NCBI GenBank assembly: GCA_018969295.1
Contig: JAGWYN010000013.1
Coordinates: 45,782-109,781, forward strand
Direction of reading: 5' to 3'
DNA from: Chloroflexota bacterium
GTDB lineage: Bacteria > Chloroflexota > Anaerolineae > Caldilineales > Caldilineaceae
Length of the DNA stretch: 64,000 nt
The translations under genes were made by a program, and so were the position numbers. Below the pieces are notes generated by a model. It was not told the origin of the DNA and did no database searches. It worked only from the letters and a program-made list of their open reading frames with translations. Positions 24,200 to 37,849 of the stretch are shown here, piece after piece (positions within the stretch are counted from its first letter, which is position 1; every line of letters begins with the position of its first letter).

Positions 24200-24897
24200 T
24201 CCTCGCTTTCGCTGCTCAGCAGCTGAATCCCTGGATCGGTGGCAGCCAGATCGGTGCCCAGCTGTCGGTCCAGATGGCGTTCAAAGGCCAACAGGGCGAC
24301 ACGCATCTGCTCTTGGCGAAACGCCAGCGTCAGGTCGCCGCGTGTTCGTTCGAGCACCCCGCGCAGCACATCGGTGTGCCGACGCAACCCCTCGGTCACA
24401 GCGTCTGGGAAGTCCACAGTCACCAGCTGGCTGTAGACCTCGTCCATGAACAGCAGGTATTGCTCGGCTTCTGTCACGCGGCCAGCCCGCATCAGGTCGA
24501 GCACAAAGCGGCGCATCTCGGTGGCTGCCTCGCTCATTCCGCGCAGGTAGGTCGGCCCGGTCACCTGCAGGGCGTCTGGGCCAGGCAACGGCAGGCCCAG
24601 CGCCACCGCGTGTACCAGGTGCGCCTCCACCAGCTCCTTGAGCGCATCCTGGGTGTAGCCAGCATAGTAGAGCGTCGGTTGCACGGCGATGGCGCCCACC
24701 ATCGCTGCCGCTTCGCTGCGTGCCTGGGCCAGCAGCAGCTCTGCCTCTTTCCATTCGTGGCGATGGATGGCGCGGATGCTGTTGGCGCAGGCTCGCGTCA
24801 GGCTGCGGCTGCGGGCCAGGGTTTCGTCGCGCAGGCTGTTGAGGGTGGTCAGCTCGCTGCGGATGGCATCGACGATCGTGTTCAACGGGGTCGCCAC
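24196..24897 (-). CDS. Translin family protein
   Basis: 233-residue all-helical protein with translin hallmarks: YYAGYTQDALKELVEAHL, GPTYLRGMSEAATEMRRFVLD (split: GPTYLRGMSEAATE, MRRFVLD), then VDFPDAVTEGLRRHTDVLRG and VLERTRGDLTLAFR. Translins form octameric RNA/DNA-binding shells; with TRAX partners some have RNase activity. Function in bacteria is poorly defined. GTG 24897 with GAGGA seven bases upstream is the best start; an ATG at 24936 overlapping the nrdJ stop is possible. It lies 32 bp behind nrdJ and is 4-bp coupled to the Cas4-like gene. Confidence 0.85.
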   Translation of the reverse strand: MATPLNTIVDAIRSELTTLNSLRDETLARSRSLTRACANSIRAIHRHEWKEAELLLAQARSEAAAMVGAIAVQPTLYYAGYTQDALKELVEAHLVHAVALGLPLPGPDALQVTGPTYLRGMSEAATEMRRFVLDLMRAGRVTEAEQYLLFMDEVYSQLVTVDFPDAVTEGLRRHTDVLRGVLERTRGDLTLAFRQEQMRVALLAFERHLDRQLGTDLAATDPGIQLLSSESEE

Positions 24898-24929
24898 AGA
24901 TTTTTCCTCGCCGGACAATGGTGGGCCGG

Positions 24930-28592
<3,663 letters not shown>

Positions 28593-28798
28593 GGGTGGTC
28601 TCCTCTGAAATGGTGTGTATCGATCGACTGTCAATGCCCGAAACAAAAAACCTGTTTTAACACTCAAAATGACGCCGGCAGGCAGTTCACCGGCAGCACA
28701 GGAATGGGCAGTCTGCTCTGTCTGCGCCACTCGCTTGGGTTGCTCGCTTTTGCGGTTGTCTGGCGGCCGTCAGCGTTGCTCGGCCTGCACCGCCCGCC

Positions 28799-29260
28799 CT
28801 AGCCAGAGGAATTGGCCGAACGTCCCATCAGCCGGTCAATTTCGTTGCGCACCTCGGTCAAATCGCCCATGTCGAGGTAGACGCTGGCAAATCGAATGTA
28901 GGCGAGCTGGTCCACCTGGGCGAGCTGGTCTAGCACCATGCCGCCTATCAGTTTGCTCGGCACCTCCGTACGCCCGATCGCCTGCAACGACTCCATCACC
29001 TGGTCGACGATGGAGTCCATCGTCTCCCGGCTGATCGGGCGCTTGGTGGCTGCGGTCTGGATCCCAGAGAGGATCTTCTGCCGATCCAGCGGTTCTCGGC
29101 GCCCATCACTTTTGACGACCAACAGGTTGGCCGCTACATGCTCGTAGGTCGTGAAACGTTTTCCACACTGTTCACACTGCCGCCGTCTACGGATCGAATC
29201 GCTGGTCTCGCGCGTGTCGACAACACGGTGTGCGCGATGGCCACAGTAGGGACATTTCAT
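28799..29260 (-). CDS. nrdR: Transcriptional repressor NrdR
   Basis: 153 residues, full length. An N-terminal zinc ribbon (MKCPYCG, then RRRQCEQCGKRFTTYE) is followed by an ATP-cone domain starting VVKSDGRREPLDRQKI. NrdR senses ATP/dATP and represses ribonucleotide reductase genes. It heads the nrdR-nrdJ unit and its own promoter carries two NrdR boxes, so the operon should be autoregulated. Confidence 0.97.
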   Translation of the reverse strand: MKCPYCGHRAHRVVDTRETSDSIRRRRQCEQCGKRFTTYEHVAANLLVVKSDGRREPLDRQKILSGIQTAATKRPISRETMDSIVDQVMESLQAIGRTEVPSKLIGGMVLDQLAQVDQLAYIRFASVYLDMGDLTEVRNEIDRLMGRSANSSG

Positions 29261-29269
29261 CCAGATTAC

Positions 29270-29315
29270 CTACGATATTTTGTGTACATCTCAAAAAACA
29301 CACAACATGTTGTGT
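29270..29315 (-). promoter_or_regulatory. Tandem NrdR boxes in the nrdR promoter
   Basis: Box 1 CTACGATATTTTGTGT (29270-29285) and box 2 ACACAACATGTTGTGT (29300-29315) both fit the ACAC-x-A-x-AT-x-T-x-GTGT pattern. They are 30 bp apart, about three helical turns, as in known NrdR operators. Box 2 lies inside a perfect 20-bp palindrome (29298-29317). A minus-strand TATACT at 29329-29334 puts the boxes at and just downstream of the transcription start. Confidence 0.85.
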
Positions 29316-29444
29316 GTACAAGAAAAATAGTATACCACACAGGCTGAAAGGGGAGCAAATGACGTGCGCGCACACTGCCAGAGAGAAGGTTGGGGAGAGG
29401 CGCGAATCTCTCAAAATTTTAAGCTTGCACGCGGGAGCCACTTC

Positions 29445-29484
29445 AAAAAAAAGACGGCAGGAGGCACTTGAACGCCTCCTGCCG
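29445..29484 (-). terminator. Rho-independent terminator of the dcw operon (after ftsZ)
   Basis: Perfect 11-bp stem (29455-29465 with 29474-29484), eight-base loop, followed in minus-strand reading by eight T (29445-29452). It begins 25 bp past the ftsZ stop codon and separates dcw from nrdR. Confidence 0.92.
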
Positions 29485-29508
29485 CCCCCCTCTCTTTGAA
29501 GCGCGCGT

Positions 29509-30699
29509 TTAGCTGCGCCCGTTGTTGGTGCGTTGGCGTCGGAGAAACGCCGGGATATCCAGGTCGTCGCGTTGAAAGGTTCGGACCTGGTAGTCTGCGT
29601 TGGGGTCGCGGGCCGGTTCGTTGCGGGTCGGTTCGTTGCGGGTCGGTTCGTTGCGGGCGGGCCGGCGTTCGGTCCGCTGTTTGTTTTGTCCGTCAAAGGC
29701 AGAGCGAACAAAGTCGAATTGGTCCTGGGGTTTGGGCCGGTCAAAGCCGGTGGCAATCACGGTCAGATGGATTTCGCCGCCAACTTCGGGGTCGACCACT
29801 GCGCCGAAGATGATGTTGCATTCGGGGTGGGCGCTGGCCCGGATCACCTCAGCGGCTTCGTTGACCTCGAAGAGGCTCATGTCTTCCCCGCCTTTGATGT
29901 TGAAGATGATCGAGCGGGCTCCTTCGATCGACACATCCAACAGAGCGCTTTCGATCGCCCGGCTGGCTGCCTCGCGCGCCCGGTTTTCGCCTGTGCCCCG
30001 CCCGATCGCCATCAAGGCGGCGCCGCCGTCCTGCATGATCGTCTTGACATCGGCGAAGTCCAAGTTGATCAGACCCGGGATGGTGATCAGTTCGCTGATC
30101 CCTTGGATGCCTTGGCGCAGGACGTCGTCTGCCATGCCGAAGGCCTGTTTGACACTGGCGGACTTGCCTGCAATTTGCAGAAGCCGGTCGTTGGGGATGG
30201 AGATCAGGGTGTCGACAGAGCTCTGCAGGGCCTCGATCGAGTGTTCGGCGTTGCGCCGGCGTTGGGTTCCCTCGAAGGTAAAGGGGCGTGTGACCACGCC
30301 GATCGTCAGGGCTCCCTCCTCGCGCGCGACCTGGGCCACGACTGCCGAAGCGCCGGAGCCGGTGCCTCCTCCCATCCCGGCGGTTACGAAGACCATGTCG
30401 GCGCCTTTGAGCATCTGGCGCAGCTCCTCACGGCTTTCTTCGGCGGCGCGCAGTCCGATCTCCGGGTTGCCGCCCGAGCCCAGCCCCTTGGTGATCTTCT
30501 CCCCGATGCGCAGCCGCTGAGGTGCGCTGGAGAGCATCAATGCCTGTGCATCCGTGTTGACAGCGATGAATTCGACGCCTTGGATGCCTTCTTCGATCAT
30601 GCGGTTGACGGCATTCTGACCGCCGCCCCCCACGCCGACAACCTTGATCTGGGCAAAGTTGTCGACATACGACGGTTGTGCTTTGGTGCTGCGGGTCAT
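29509..30699 (-). CDS. ftsZ: Cell division protein FtsZ
   Basis: 396-residue tubulin-like GTPase that forms the Z ring at mid-cell. The nucleotide-binding start VVGVGGGGQNAVNRM, tubulin signature AGMGGGTGSGAS and T7-loop region (LINLDFADVKTIMQDGG, with NLDFAD) are intact. A linker with three RNEPT-type repeats joins the core to the conserved C-terminal peptide DLDIPAFLRRQ that binds FtsA. ATG 30699 has AAGGAG upstream. It is the last gene of the dcw operon. Confidence 0.98.
   Translation of the reverse strand: MTRSTKAQPSYVDNFAQIKVVGVGGGGQNAVNRMIEEGIQGVEFIAVNTDAQALMLSSAPQRLRIGEKITKGLGSGGNPEIGLRAAEESREELRQMLKGADMVFVTAGMGGGTGSGASAVVAQVAREEGALTIGVVTRPFTFEGTQRRRNAEHSIEALQSSVDTLISIPNDRLLQIAGKSASVKQAFGMADDVLRQGIQGISELITIPGLINLDFADVKTIMQDGGAALMAIGRGTGENRAREAASRAIESALLDVSIEGARSIIFNIKGGEDMSLFEVNEAAEVIRASAHPECNIIFGAVVDPEVGGEIHLTVIATGFDRPKPQDQFDFVRSAFDGQNKQRTERRPARNEPTRNEPTRNEPARDPNADYQVRTFQRDDLDIPAFLRRQRTNNGRS
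29613..29656. repeat. 15-bp tandem repeat in the FtsZ linker
   Basis: Three near-perfect copies of GTCGGTTCGTTGCGG encode RNEPT, RNEPT and RNEPA in the disordered linker of FtsZ. Confidence 0.9.
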
Positions 30700-30782
30700 G
30701 TTGTTCTCCTTGGATGGTTCAGACATTCTGGCCTGCGATGACGGTACGATGAATTGCCTTTACAACACTGTTTGCGTCTTCC

Positions 30783-30811
30783 GCCCCCAGGGAGAGGCCC
30801 TCCCTGGGGGC
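30783..30811. other. Hairpin between ftsA and ftsZ
   Basis: Perfect 11-bp G/C stem, GCCCCCAGGGA (30783-30793) with TCCCTGGGGGC (30801-30811), seven-base loop, in the 126-bp ftsA-ftsZ gap. There is no T-run, so it is more likely an mRNA processing or stability element, or a partial terminator, than a full stop. Confidence 0.5.
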
Positions 30812-30820
30812 GGCAACCAT

Positions 30821-32094
<1,274 letters not shown>

Positions 32095-32173
32095 GTTTCC
32101 GCTCCTCGTCCTGCGCCTTTTCCGATTCATCCAGCCGCTGGCTCTGGCAATCTCTGCCGATGGTTCAGCCGAT

Positions 32174-33112
32174 TCATTTGATATAAAGCCGTTTCTGCCG
32201 CAGATCGATCACCGTGCCGGTCGCCTGTCCGCTGGCCAGCAGCCTTTCAGCTGCGTCCAGGTTTTCCAGTTTTTGCTCGACGTTTTCGTCTTCGCCCCAG
32301 TAGACCCAGTAGGTCGAGTTGGGCAGACGAAAATTGAGCCCGACCAGACGGTTGTAGCGCAGCGGTGAGACGCCGGGGAAGCGGCTGGCCAGCGCCTGTG
32401 CGCTGCGCAGAACCGCCGGGTCGATCGCCGTCCCTGTCTCGGCGCCAGCCAGCGTCGCCTCGGCCGCCGTATCCAGAATTTGCAACAGGCCAGGCGGGGA
32501 AGGCCCCAGCGGTGCCAGCGCCCTGCCATCCTCGCGCAGCCAAAATTCTCCTTGGTCGGTGACCCACAGCGCCAGCGGGCGCACTTCGGTCACCTCCACG
32601 GTGACTTTGGGGGTGAGCGGCGTCACCTGCACCTGCACATCGGCCACGTAGGGGTTCTCCCGCAGACGCTGTGCCACCGCAGCGCTGTCGACCCAGAACA
32701 CCTGCCAACCATCGATCGCAGCGCGGCGCCAGAGCTCTTCGGCATCCAGATAGGTCAGCCCGTTGAACTGGAGATCTTCGCGGTAAAGATACCAGCGTTC
32801 GTCGAGGGCTGTCCAGCCCACCACCCCCCCCAGCGCCACTGCAGCCGCCAACACGGTCCAGACCAGGCGTCTGTGCAGGACTCGCCTCGGCACCGCCCAG
32901 AGATTGGGCATGCGGAGCGTGGTCAGGGCTGGCAGCAACGCTTCGAACCGGCGCATCTGTCGATGCAGCTGTTGGCGTCGTCGTTCGGCGACCCGCCGAC
33001 GGGCAGACGCTGCCTGCGACCTGGCAGACGCCGCACGTTGCGTCGTTTTGGAGGAAGGCGTCTGCGTTTTCGTCTGCGTTTTCGTCTGCCGTTTTTTGGT
33101 GCTCCCGCTCAT
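32174..33112 (-). CDS. ftsQ: Cell division protein FtsQ/DivIB (POTRA domain)
   Basis: 312 residues. A very basic cytoplasmic N terminus (about 90 residues, Lys/Arg/Gln/Thr-rich with repeated TKTQ) precedes one membrane helix (LVWTVLAAAVALGGVVGW), an extracytoplasmic POTRA domain (REDLQFNGLTYLDAEEL to ENPYVADVQVQV) and the FtsQ beta domain ending at RLYIK. FtsQ links early and late divisome proteins via FtsB/FtsL. The cytoplasmic tail is longer than in E. coli FtsQ. Confidence 0.9.
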   Translation of the reverse strand: MSGSTKKRQTKTQTKTQTPSSKTTQRAASARSQAASARRRVAERRRQQLHRQMRRFEALLPALTTLRMPNLWAVPRRVLHRRLVWTVLAAAVALGGVVGWTALDERWYLYREDLQFNGLTYLDAEELWRRAAIDGWQVFWVDSAAVAQRLRENPYVADVQVQVTPLTPKVTVEVTEVRPLALWVTDQGEFWLREDGRALAPLGPSPPGLLQILDTAAEATLAGAETGTAIDPAVLRSAQALASRFPGVSPLRYNRLVGLNFRLPNSTYWVYWGEDENVEQKLENLDAAERLLASGQATGTVIDLRQKRLYIK

Positions 33113-33128
33113 CTGCCCTTGTTGCCCT

Positions 33129-34201
<1,073 letters not shown>

Positions 34202-34205
<4 letters not shown>

Positions 34206-35197
34206 GCGATCTCCCAGCTGCCGACCAGCTGCACTTCCGGCTCCAGCCAGATTCCTGTCCTGGCTGCAACTTCCTGTCGAATTGTCTGAATCAGAGCCAG
34301 CACGTCGGCTGCCCGGGCAGCGCCCACGCCACCTGGGTTGATCAGAAAGTTGGCGTGCTGCCGGCTGACCTGAACGCCGCCGCAGCGGGCTTCCTTCAGC
34401 CCGGCGGCTTCGATCAGCCGACCGGCGAAGTCTCCGGGCGGGTTGACAAAGGTGCTGCCCAGGCTGGGCTCGACCGGCTGCGACTGGCGTCGGTGTTGGA
34501 GATTGTGTTCTGCCTGTGCCCGGATTCCAGCGTCGTGGCCGGCGGCCAGCCGAAAGTTGGCGCTGAGCACAACTGGGCCAAAGCCAGGCTGCAGGATCCA
34601 CCCTGCCTGCCGGCGCTCTCCGCTCTGTTTGAGTCGGCTTCTCCGATAGCCGTAGGCCAGCTGGGCAGCGGGCACTTCGGCGATCTCGTCCTCTTCCCCC
34701 AGGATCAGGGCGTTGTAGAGGTTGTCGCTCACGGCGCCGCCGTAGGCGCCGGCGTTGTTGACCACGGCGCCCCCGACCGTGCCCGGCAGGCTGACCGCCC
34801 ATTCCAGCCCGGTCAGCCCTGCGGCGATCGCTCGTCTGGCCAGTCCGGCCATGCTGCTGCCGCTTTCTGCAAAGACAAACGGGCGTTCGTCGTCGCCAAA
34901 CACGCAGCAGGGCGCAGCGTCGATGCGGGTCTGCCGGCAGCAGTTGTAGATGACCAGCCCTTCCACACCAGCATCGCTGACCAGCACGTTGCTGCCTCCT
35001 CCCAGGAGCAGGTAGGGCAGCTCCGCCGCGCGTGCCCAGCGCACCAGCCGGATCAGCTGACTGACTGTTCTGGCCTCGGCAAAACAGGTCGCCGGTCCGC
35101 CCACTTTCAGGGTGGTGTAGGGTGCCAGCGGAACCTCCTGTCGGACCGACACGCCGTAAGGGGCCAAGACCTGCGGGTCAAACCGTGCGTTCTGCAT
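34202..35197 (-). CDS. murB: UDP-N-acetylenolpyruvoylglucosamine reductase MurB
   Basis: 331-residue FAD enzyme that reduces UDP-GlcNAc-enolpyruvate to UDP-MurNAc. NTTLKVGG-like opening (YTTLKVGGPA), LLLGGGSNVLVSDAG (FAD), GSTFVNPPGDFAGRLIEAAG and VSRQHANFLINPG are typical. The GSTFVNP type with Ser as general acid fits type I/II MurB. SD AGAGGAACGC precedes ATG 35197; the start overlaps murC by 20 bp. Confidence 0.96.
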
Positions 35198-36641
35198 GCG
35201 TTCCTCTTTCTGCCCGGTTTGTGTCTTTCAGGGTTGCCAACAGCCATTCGCCGATCTGGTTGCTGTCGCCGGCCCCCAGTGTGACGACCACATCTCCTGG
35301 GGAGACGGCGTCGGCCAGCCGGGCCACAGCTTGCTCTCGCCCACCGACATAGTCGATGTGTGGGTGGGAGCAGGCTGCCACCAGCTGGCGCGCATGCACG
35401 CTGCCGTCGTCCTCCTCGCGTGCAGCGTAGATGTCTGTGACCAGCACCCGATCGGCGTCGACAAAGCTTTCTGCCAGCTGCGGCAGGAGCTGGCGTGTCC
35501 GGCTGAACGTATGGGGCTGAAAAACTGCCCAGATCCGCTGCTGGGGGTAGCAACGTCGGGCAGCTGCCAGTGTCGCAGCAACTTCAGTCGGGTGGTGGGC
35601 GTAGTCGTCGATGACCACCACCCCGCCCGCCTGGCCTTTGTGTTCGAAGCGTCGGGCTGCCCCGCTGTAGGTTCGCAGCGTCTGCAAGGCATTCTCTCCG
35701 TCGACCTGGCAGTGGAGCGCCACTGCTGTTGCGGCCAGCGCGTTGCGCAGATTGTGGACCCCTGGCACGGCCAGCACCAGTCGCCCTTGCAGCACGCCCA
35801 GCCAGCGGACATCGGCTGCTGCCCCGGCTGCGACCTGCGGATCGACGCCGCGCACGGCGGCCTCCTCCGCCAGGCCGTAGGTCAGCCAGCGGAGGCTGGC
35901 CGGCGCTTGTGCCATCAGCTGGCGGACGCCGTCGTCGTCGACGCAGGCCACGAGTACCCCGCCCGGCTGGAGCCGGGCGGCAAACTGGACAAAGGCCTCT
36001 GTGAAACTGGCAGGGGTCGGGTAGCAGTCGGGGTGGTCCCACTCGACATTGGTGATCACTGCGATCGCCGGGTTCAGCCCCAAAAACATCCGGTCGTATT
36101 CGTCTGCTTCCAGCACAAACTCGGCTGCCGTGCCTGCCGCCCCATTGCCGTAGCCAGGCACCTCTGCGCCGACGATATAGCCGCATTCGATCCCGTTGCT
36201 GCGCAGGATCTGCACGATCATGGCAGTGGTCGTTGTTTTGCCGTGGGTGCCCGCCACTGCAATCAGCCGTCGCTCTGCCAGCAGAGCGGGCAGCAGCTGG
36301 TCACGTTTGACGACCGGCAGCCCCAATCTTTCGGCGGCCCGTCGTTCTGGATTGGCAGCGTCGACAGCGCTGCTGATCAAGACGAGATCGGGGCGCCGAT
36401 CGGGGGCGAGCGCCAGCAGTGTCTCGGCACGTTGGCCGATCGAAATCTGGACACCCTGGCGGGCCAGCCGTTCGGTGGCTGCACTGGGCTGGCGGTCGCT
36501 GCCGCTGACCTGCATCCCCAGTTCGCACAAGACATGTGCGATCGCGCTCAGCCCGGCTCCGCCTATCCCGATCAGGTGCAGGCGCAACGAGGGGTCTCGC
36601 TTCGCAATTCGTGTTTGCCAACACACAGCCATCTCCGTCAT
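35178..36641 (-). CDS. murC: UDP-N-acetylmuramate--L-alanine ligase MurC
   Basis: 487-residue Mur ligase that adds L-Ala to UDP-MurNAc. The N-terminal domain starts LHLIGIGGAGLSAIAHVL, the ATP loop is VAGTHGKTTTTAMI, and the C-terminal domain holds VVIDDYAHHPTEVAATL, which is diagnostic for MurC. Start ATG 36641 has GAAGA-type SD; ATG 36632 is also possible. Confidence 0.97.
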   Translation of the reverse strand: MTEMAVCWQTRIAKRDPSLRLHLIGIGGAGLSAIAHVLCELGMQVSGSDRQPSAATERLARQGVQISIGQRAETLLALAPDRRPDLVLISSAVDAANPERRAAERLGLPVVKRDQLLPALLAERRLIAVAGTHGKTTTTAMIVQILRSNGIECGYIVGAEVPGYGNGAAGTAAEFVLEADEYDRMFLGLNPAIAVITNVEWDHPDCYPTPASFTEAFVQFAARLQPGGVLVACVDDDGVRQLMAQAPASLRWLTYGLAEEAAVRGVDPQVAAGAAADVRWLGVLQGRLVLAVPGVHNLRNALAATAVALHCQVDGENALQTLRTYSGAARRFEHKGQAGGVVVIDDYAHHPTEVAATLAAARRCYPQQRIWAVFQPHTFSRTRQLLPQLAESFVDADRVLVTDIYAAREEDDGSVHARQLVAACSHPHIDYVGGREQAVARLADAVSPGDVVVTLGAGDSNQIGEWLLATLKDTNRAERGTHAERTV

Positions 36642-36651
36642 TCTTCTTTTC

Positions 36652-37185
36652 TCACTTGAGGATCCGCACCAGCATCAACGCTGTGGCGGGCACCGCCCAC
36701 ATCATCGGGGTTGGGAAGATTGCCTGGGGCAGCAGCCCCAACAGCTGCTGCCCGGTCGCTGTCAGCGGGCCAGAGAGCGCGTTGAACGGGTACGCGTACA
36801 GGTCGGCGTAGTGCCAGACTGTGCCGGCGCAGAGGTAGCCGTTGAGCAGCCCGGCCAAAAGCCCGGAGAGCGTCGCCCACAGACCAGTGGCCGGCCTGCT
36901 GCTAAAATCAAAGGTGCGCCCCTGGTAACTGGCCAGAACGATCAGGAGAAAGAGGGTGCTGATCAACACGAAGGAGGCACTCTGCACCTGTTGCTCGGTG
37001 GTGCCAAAAATTTCCAGCCGCGTCACCAGGCGATCGATCCAGCCCAGCTCGCCTGTCAGCCCCAGGATCGCCACCACAAACATCAGAATGATGCTGTTGC
37101 CCAGCTCGCGCGCTGAGCCACGCACCAGCCCGATCACCCCAAAGATCAGCACTACGGTCAAAAAAAAGATCTCGATCGGTCCCAT
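36652..37185 (-). CDS. CvpA-family membrane protein (copy 1)
   Basis: 177 residues with four or more hydrophobic segments (IFFLTVVLIFGVIGLVRG, ILMFVVAILGLTG, LISTLFLLIVLAS, a Gly/Leu-rich pair near 100-125). The order of helices and the [LV]RG-x-x-RE-L pattern of the first loop match the CvpA (colicin V production) family. ATG 37185 is chosen at the core of the first helix. It sits between a second CvpA-like gene and murC in the dcw cluster, suggesting a role in envelope or septum biology, but no function is established. Confidence 0.7.
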   Translation of the reverse strand: MGPIEIFFLTVVLIFGVIGLVRGSARELGNSIILMFVVAILGLTGELGWIDRLVTRLEIFGTTEQQVQSASFVLISTLFLLIVLASYQGRTFDFSSRPATGLWATLSGLLAGLLNGYLCAGTVWHYADLYAYPFNALSGPLTATGQQLLGLLPQAIFPTPMMWAVPATALMLVRILK

Positions 37186-37189
37186 TGTG

Positions 37190-37849
37190 CTATTTCTTCC
37201 CCGCTGCGCTTCCCCGCATCGGCCAGGCAATCAAAATGAGCAGCAGTGTCACGAGCAGCAGCCAGCCTGTTGTGGGCAGCACCCCTAGCCAATCGCGCAG
37301 CGCCAGCAGCCCTTCCCAGAGCAGATCGAGCATGCGGTCGAGCAGGGTGGTCAGCCCAGCCAGGGCCCCTTCGTTGCTTTCCCACCGGGCAGCGGCTGGC
37401 AGCAGGTCGCTCAGCAGCGGCAGCAGCAGGGCTGCAAAGACGATTCCATTCAAGAGCCCGAGCAGCAGCCCCAGCCATCGATTTTTGCCGAGTTTCATCA
37501 GATTGGGGTCACTGGTCACGACGAAGGTGAGGGCCACGACTACGCACCAGAGCAGAAAGAGAAAGGCTTCTCGGTTGGCGCTTGTGATCAGGTTGGGGGC
37601 TGCTGAGACCGCTGAAAGCACCTCGGCAGCGTCGCCCGTCAGCCCGCCCGACTGGAGCAGGGTAAAAAATTTGCCGACAAAATTGGTCAGCGTCACAAAC
37701 ACTGAACCTGCCTCTTGCAGCAGCAGCCAGCCGCCCAGCACCATCACCAGGAGGATCAGCTCGGAAACCTCCCCGCGCCGCCAGCCGATCCAGCCAAAAA
37801 ACATCAAATAGAGGAAGAAGGCCAGTGTGCTCTGCAGTTCAAAAGTCAT
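37190..37849 (-). CDS. CvpA-like membrane protein (copy 2)
   Basis: 219 residues with about five hydrophobic segments, beginning LAFFLYLMFFGWIGWRRGEVSELIL (a helix followed by W-R-R-G-E), then LLLVTLLLILIAWPM at the end. Layout matches copy 1 although the sequence is diverged; both look like CvpA-type four-helix proteins. Four bases separate it from copy 1, and its start overlaps the murG end by 11 bp, so it is embedded in the dcw transcript. Function unknown. Confidence 0.65.
   Translation of the reverse strand: MTFELQSTLAFFLYLMFFGWIGWRRGEVSELILLVMVLGGWLLLQEAGSVFVTLTNFVGKFFTLLQSGGLTGDAAEVLSAVSAAPNLITSANREAFLFLLWCVVVALTFVVTSDPNLMKLGKNRWLGLLLGLLNGIVFAALLLPLLSDLLPAAARWESNEGALAGLTTLLDRMLDLLWEGLLALRDWLGVLPTTGWLLLVTLLLILIAWPMRGSAAGKK

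Noticed and set aside
28593..28798. Cobalamin riboswitch upstream of B12-dependent nrdJ
   Set aside because: The conserved B12-box and core elements could not be found in the 206-bp gap; only a small GCCGG/CCGGC stem is present.
34206..34802. N-terminal extension of the ddl reading frame
   Set aside because: The extension is an out-of-frame reading of murB; the ATG at 34205 starts directly at the conserved GVLFGGRSSEHAVS region.
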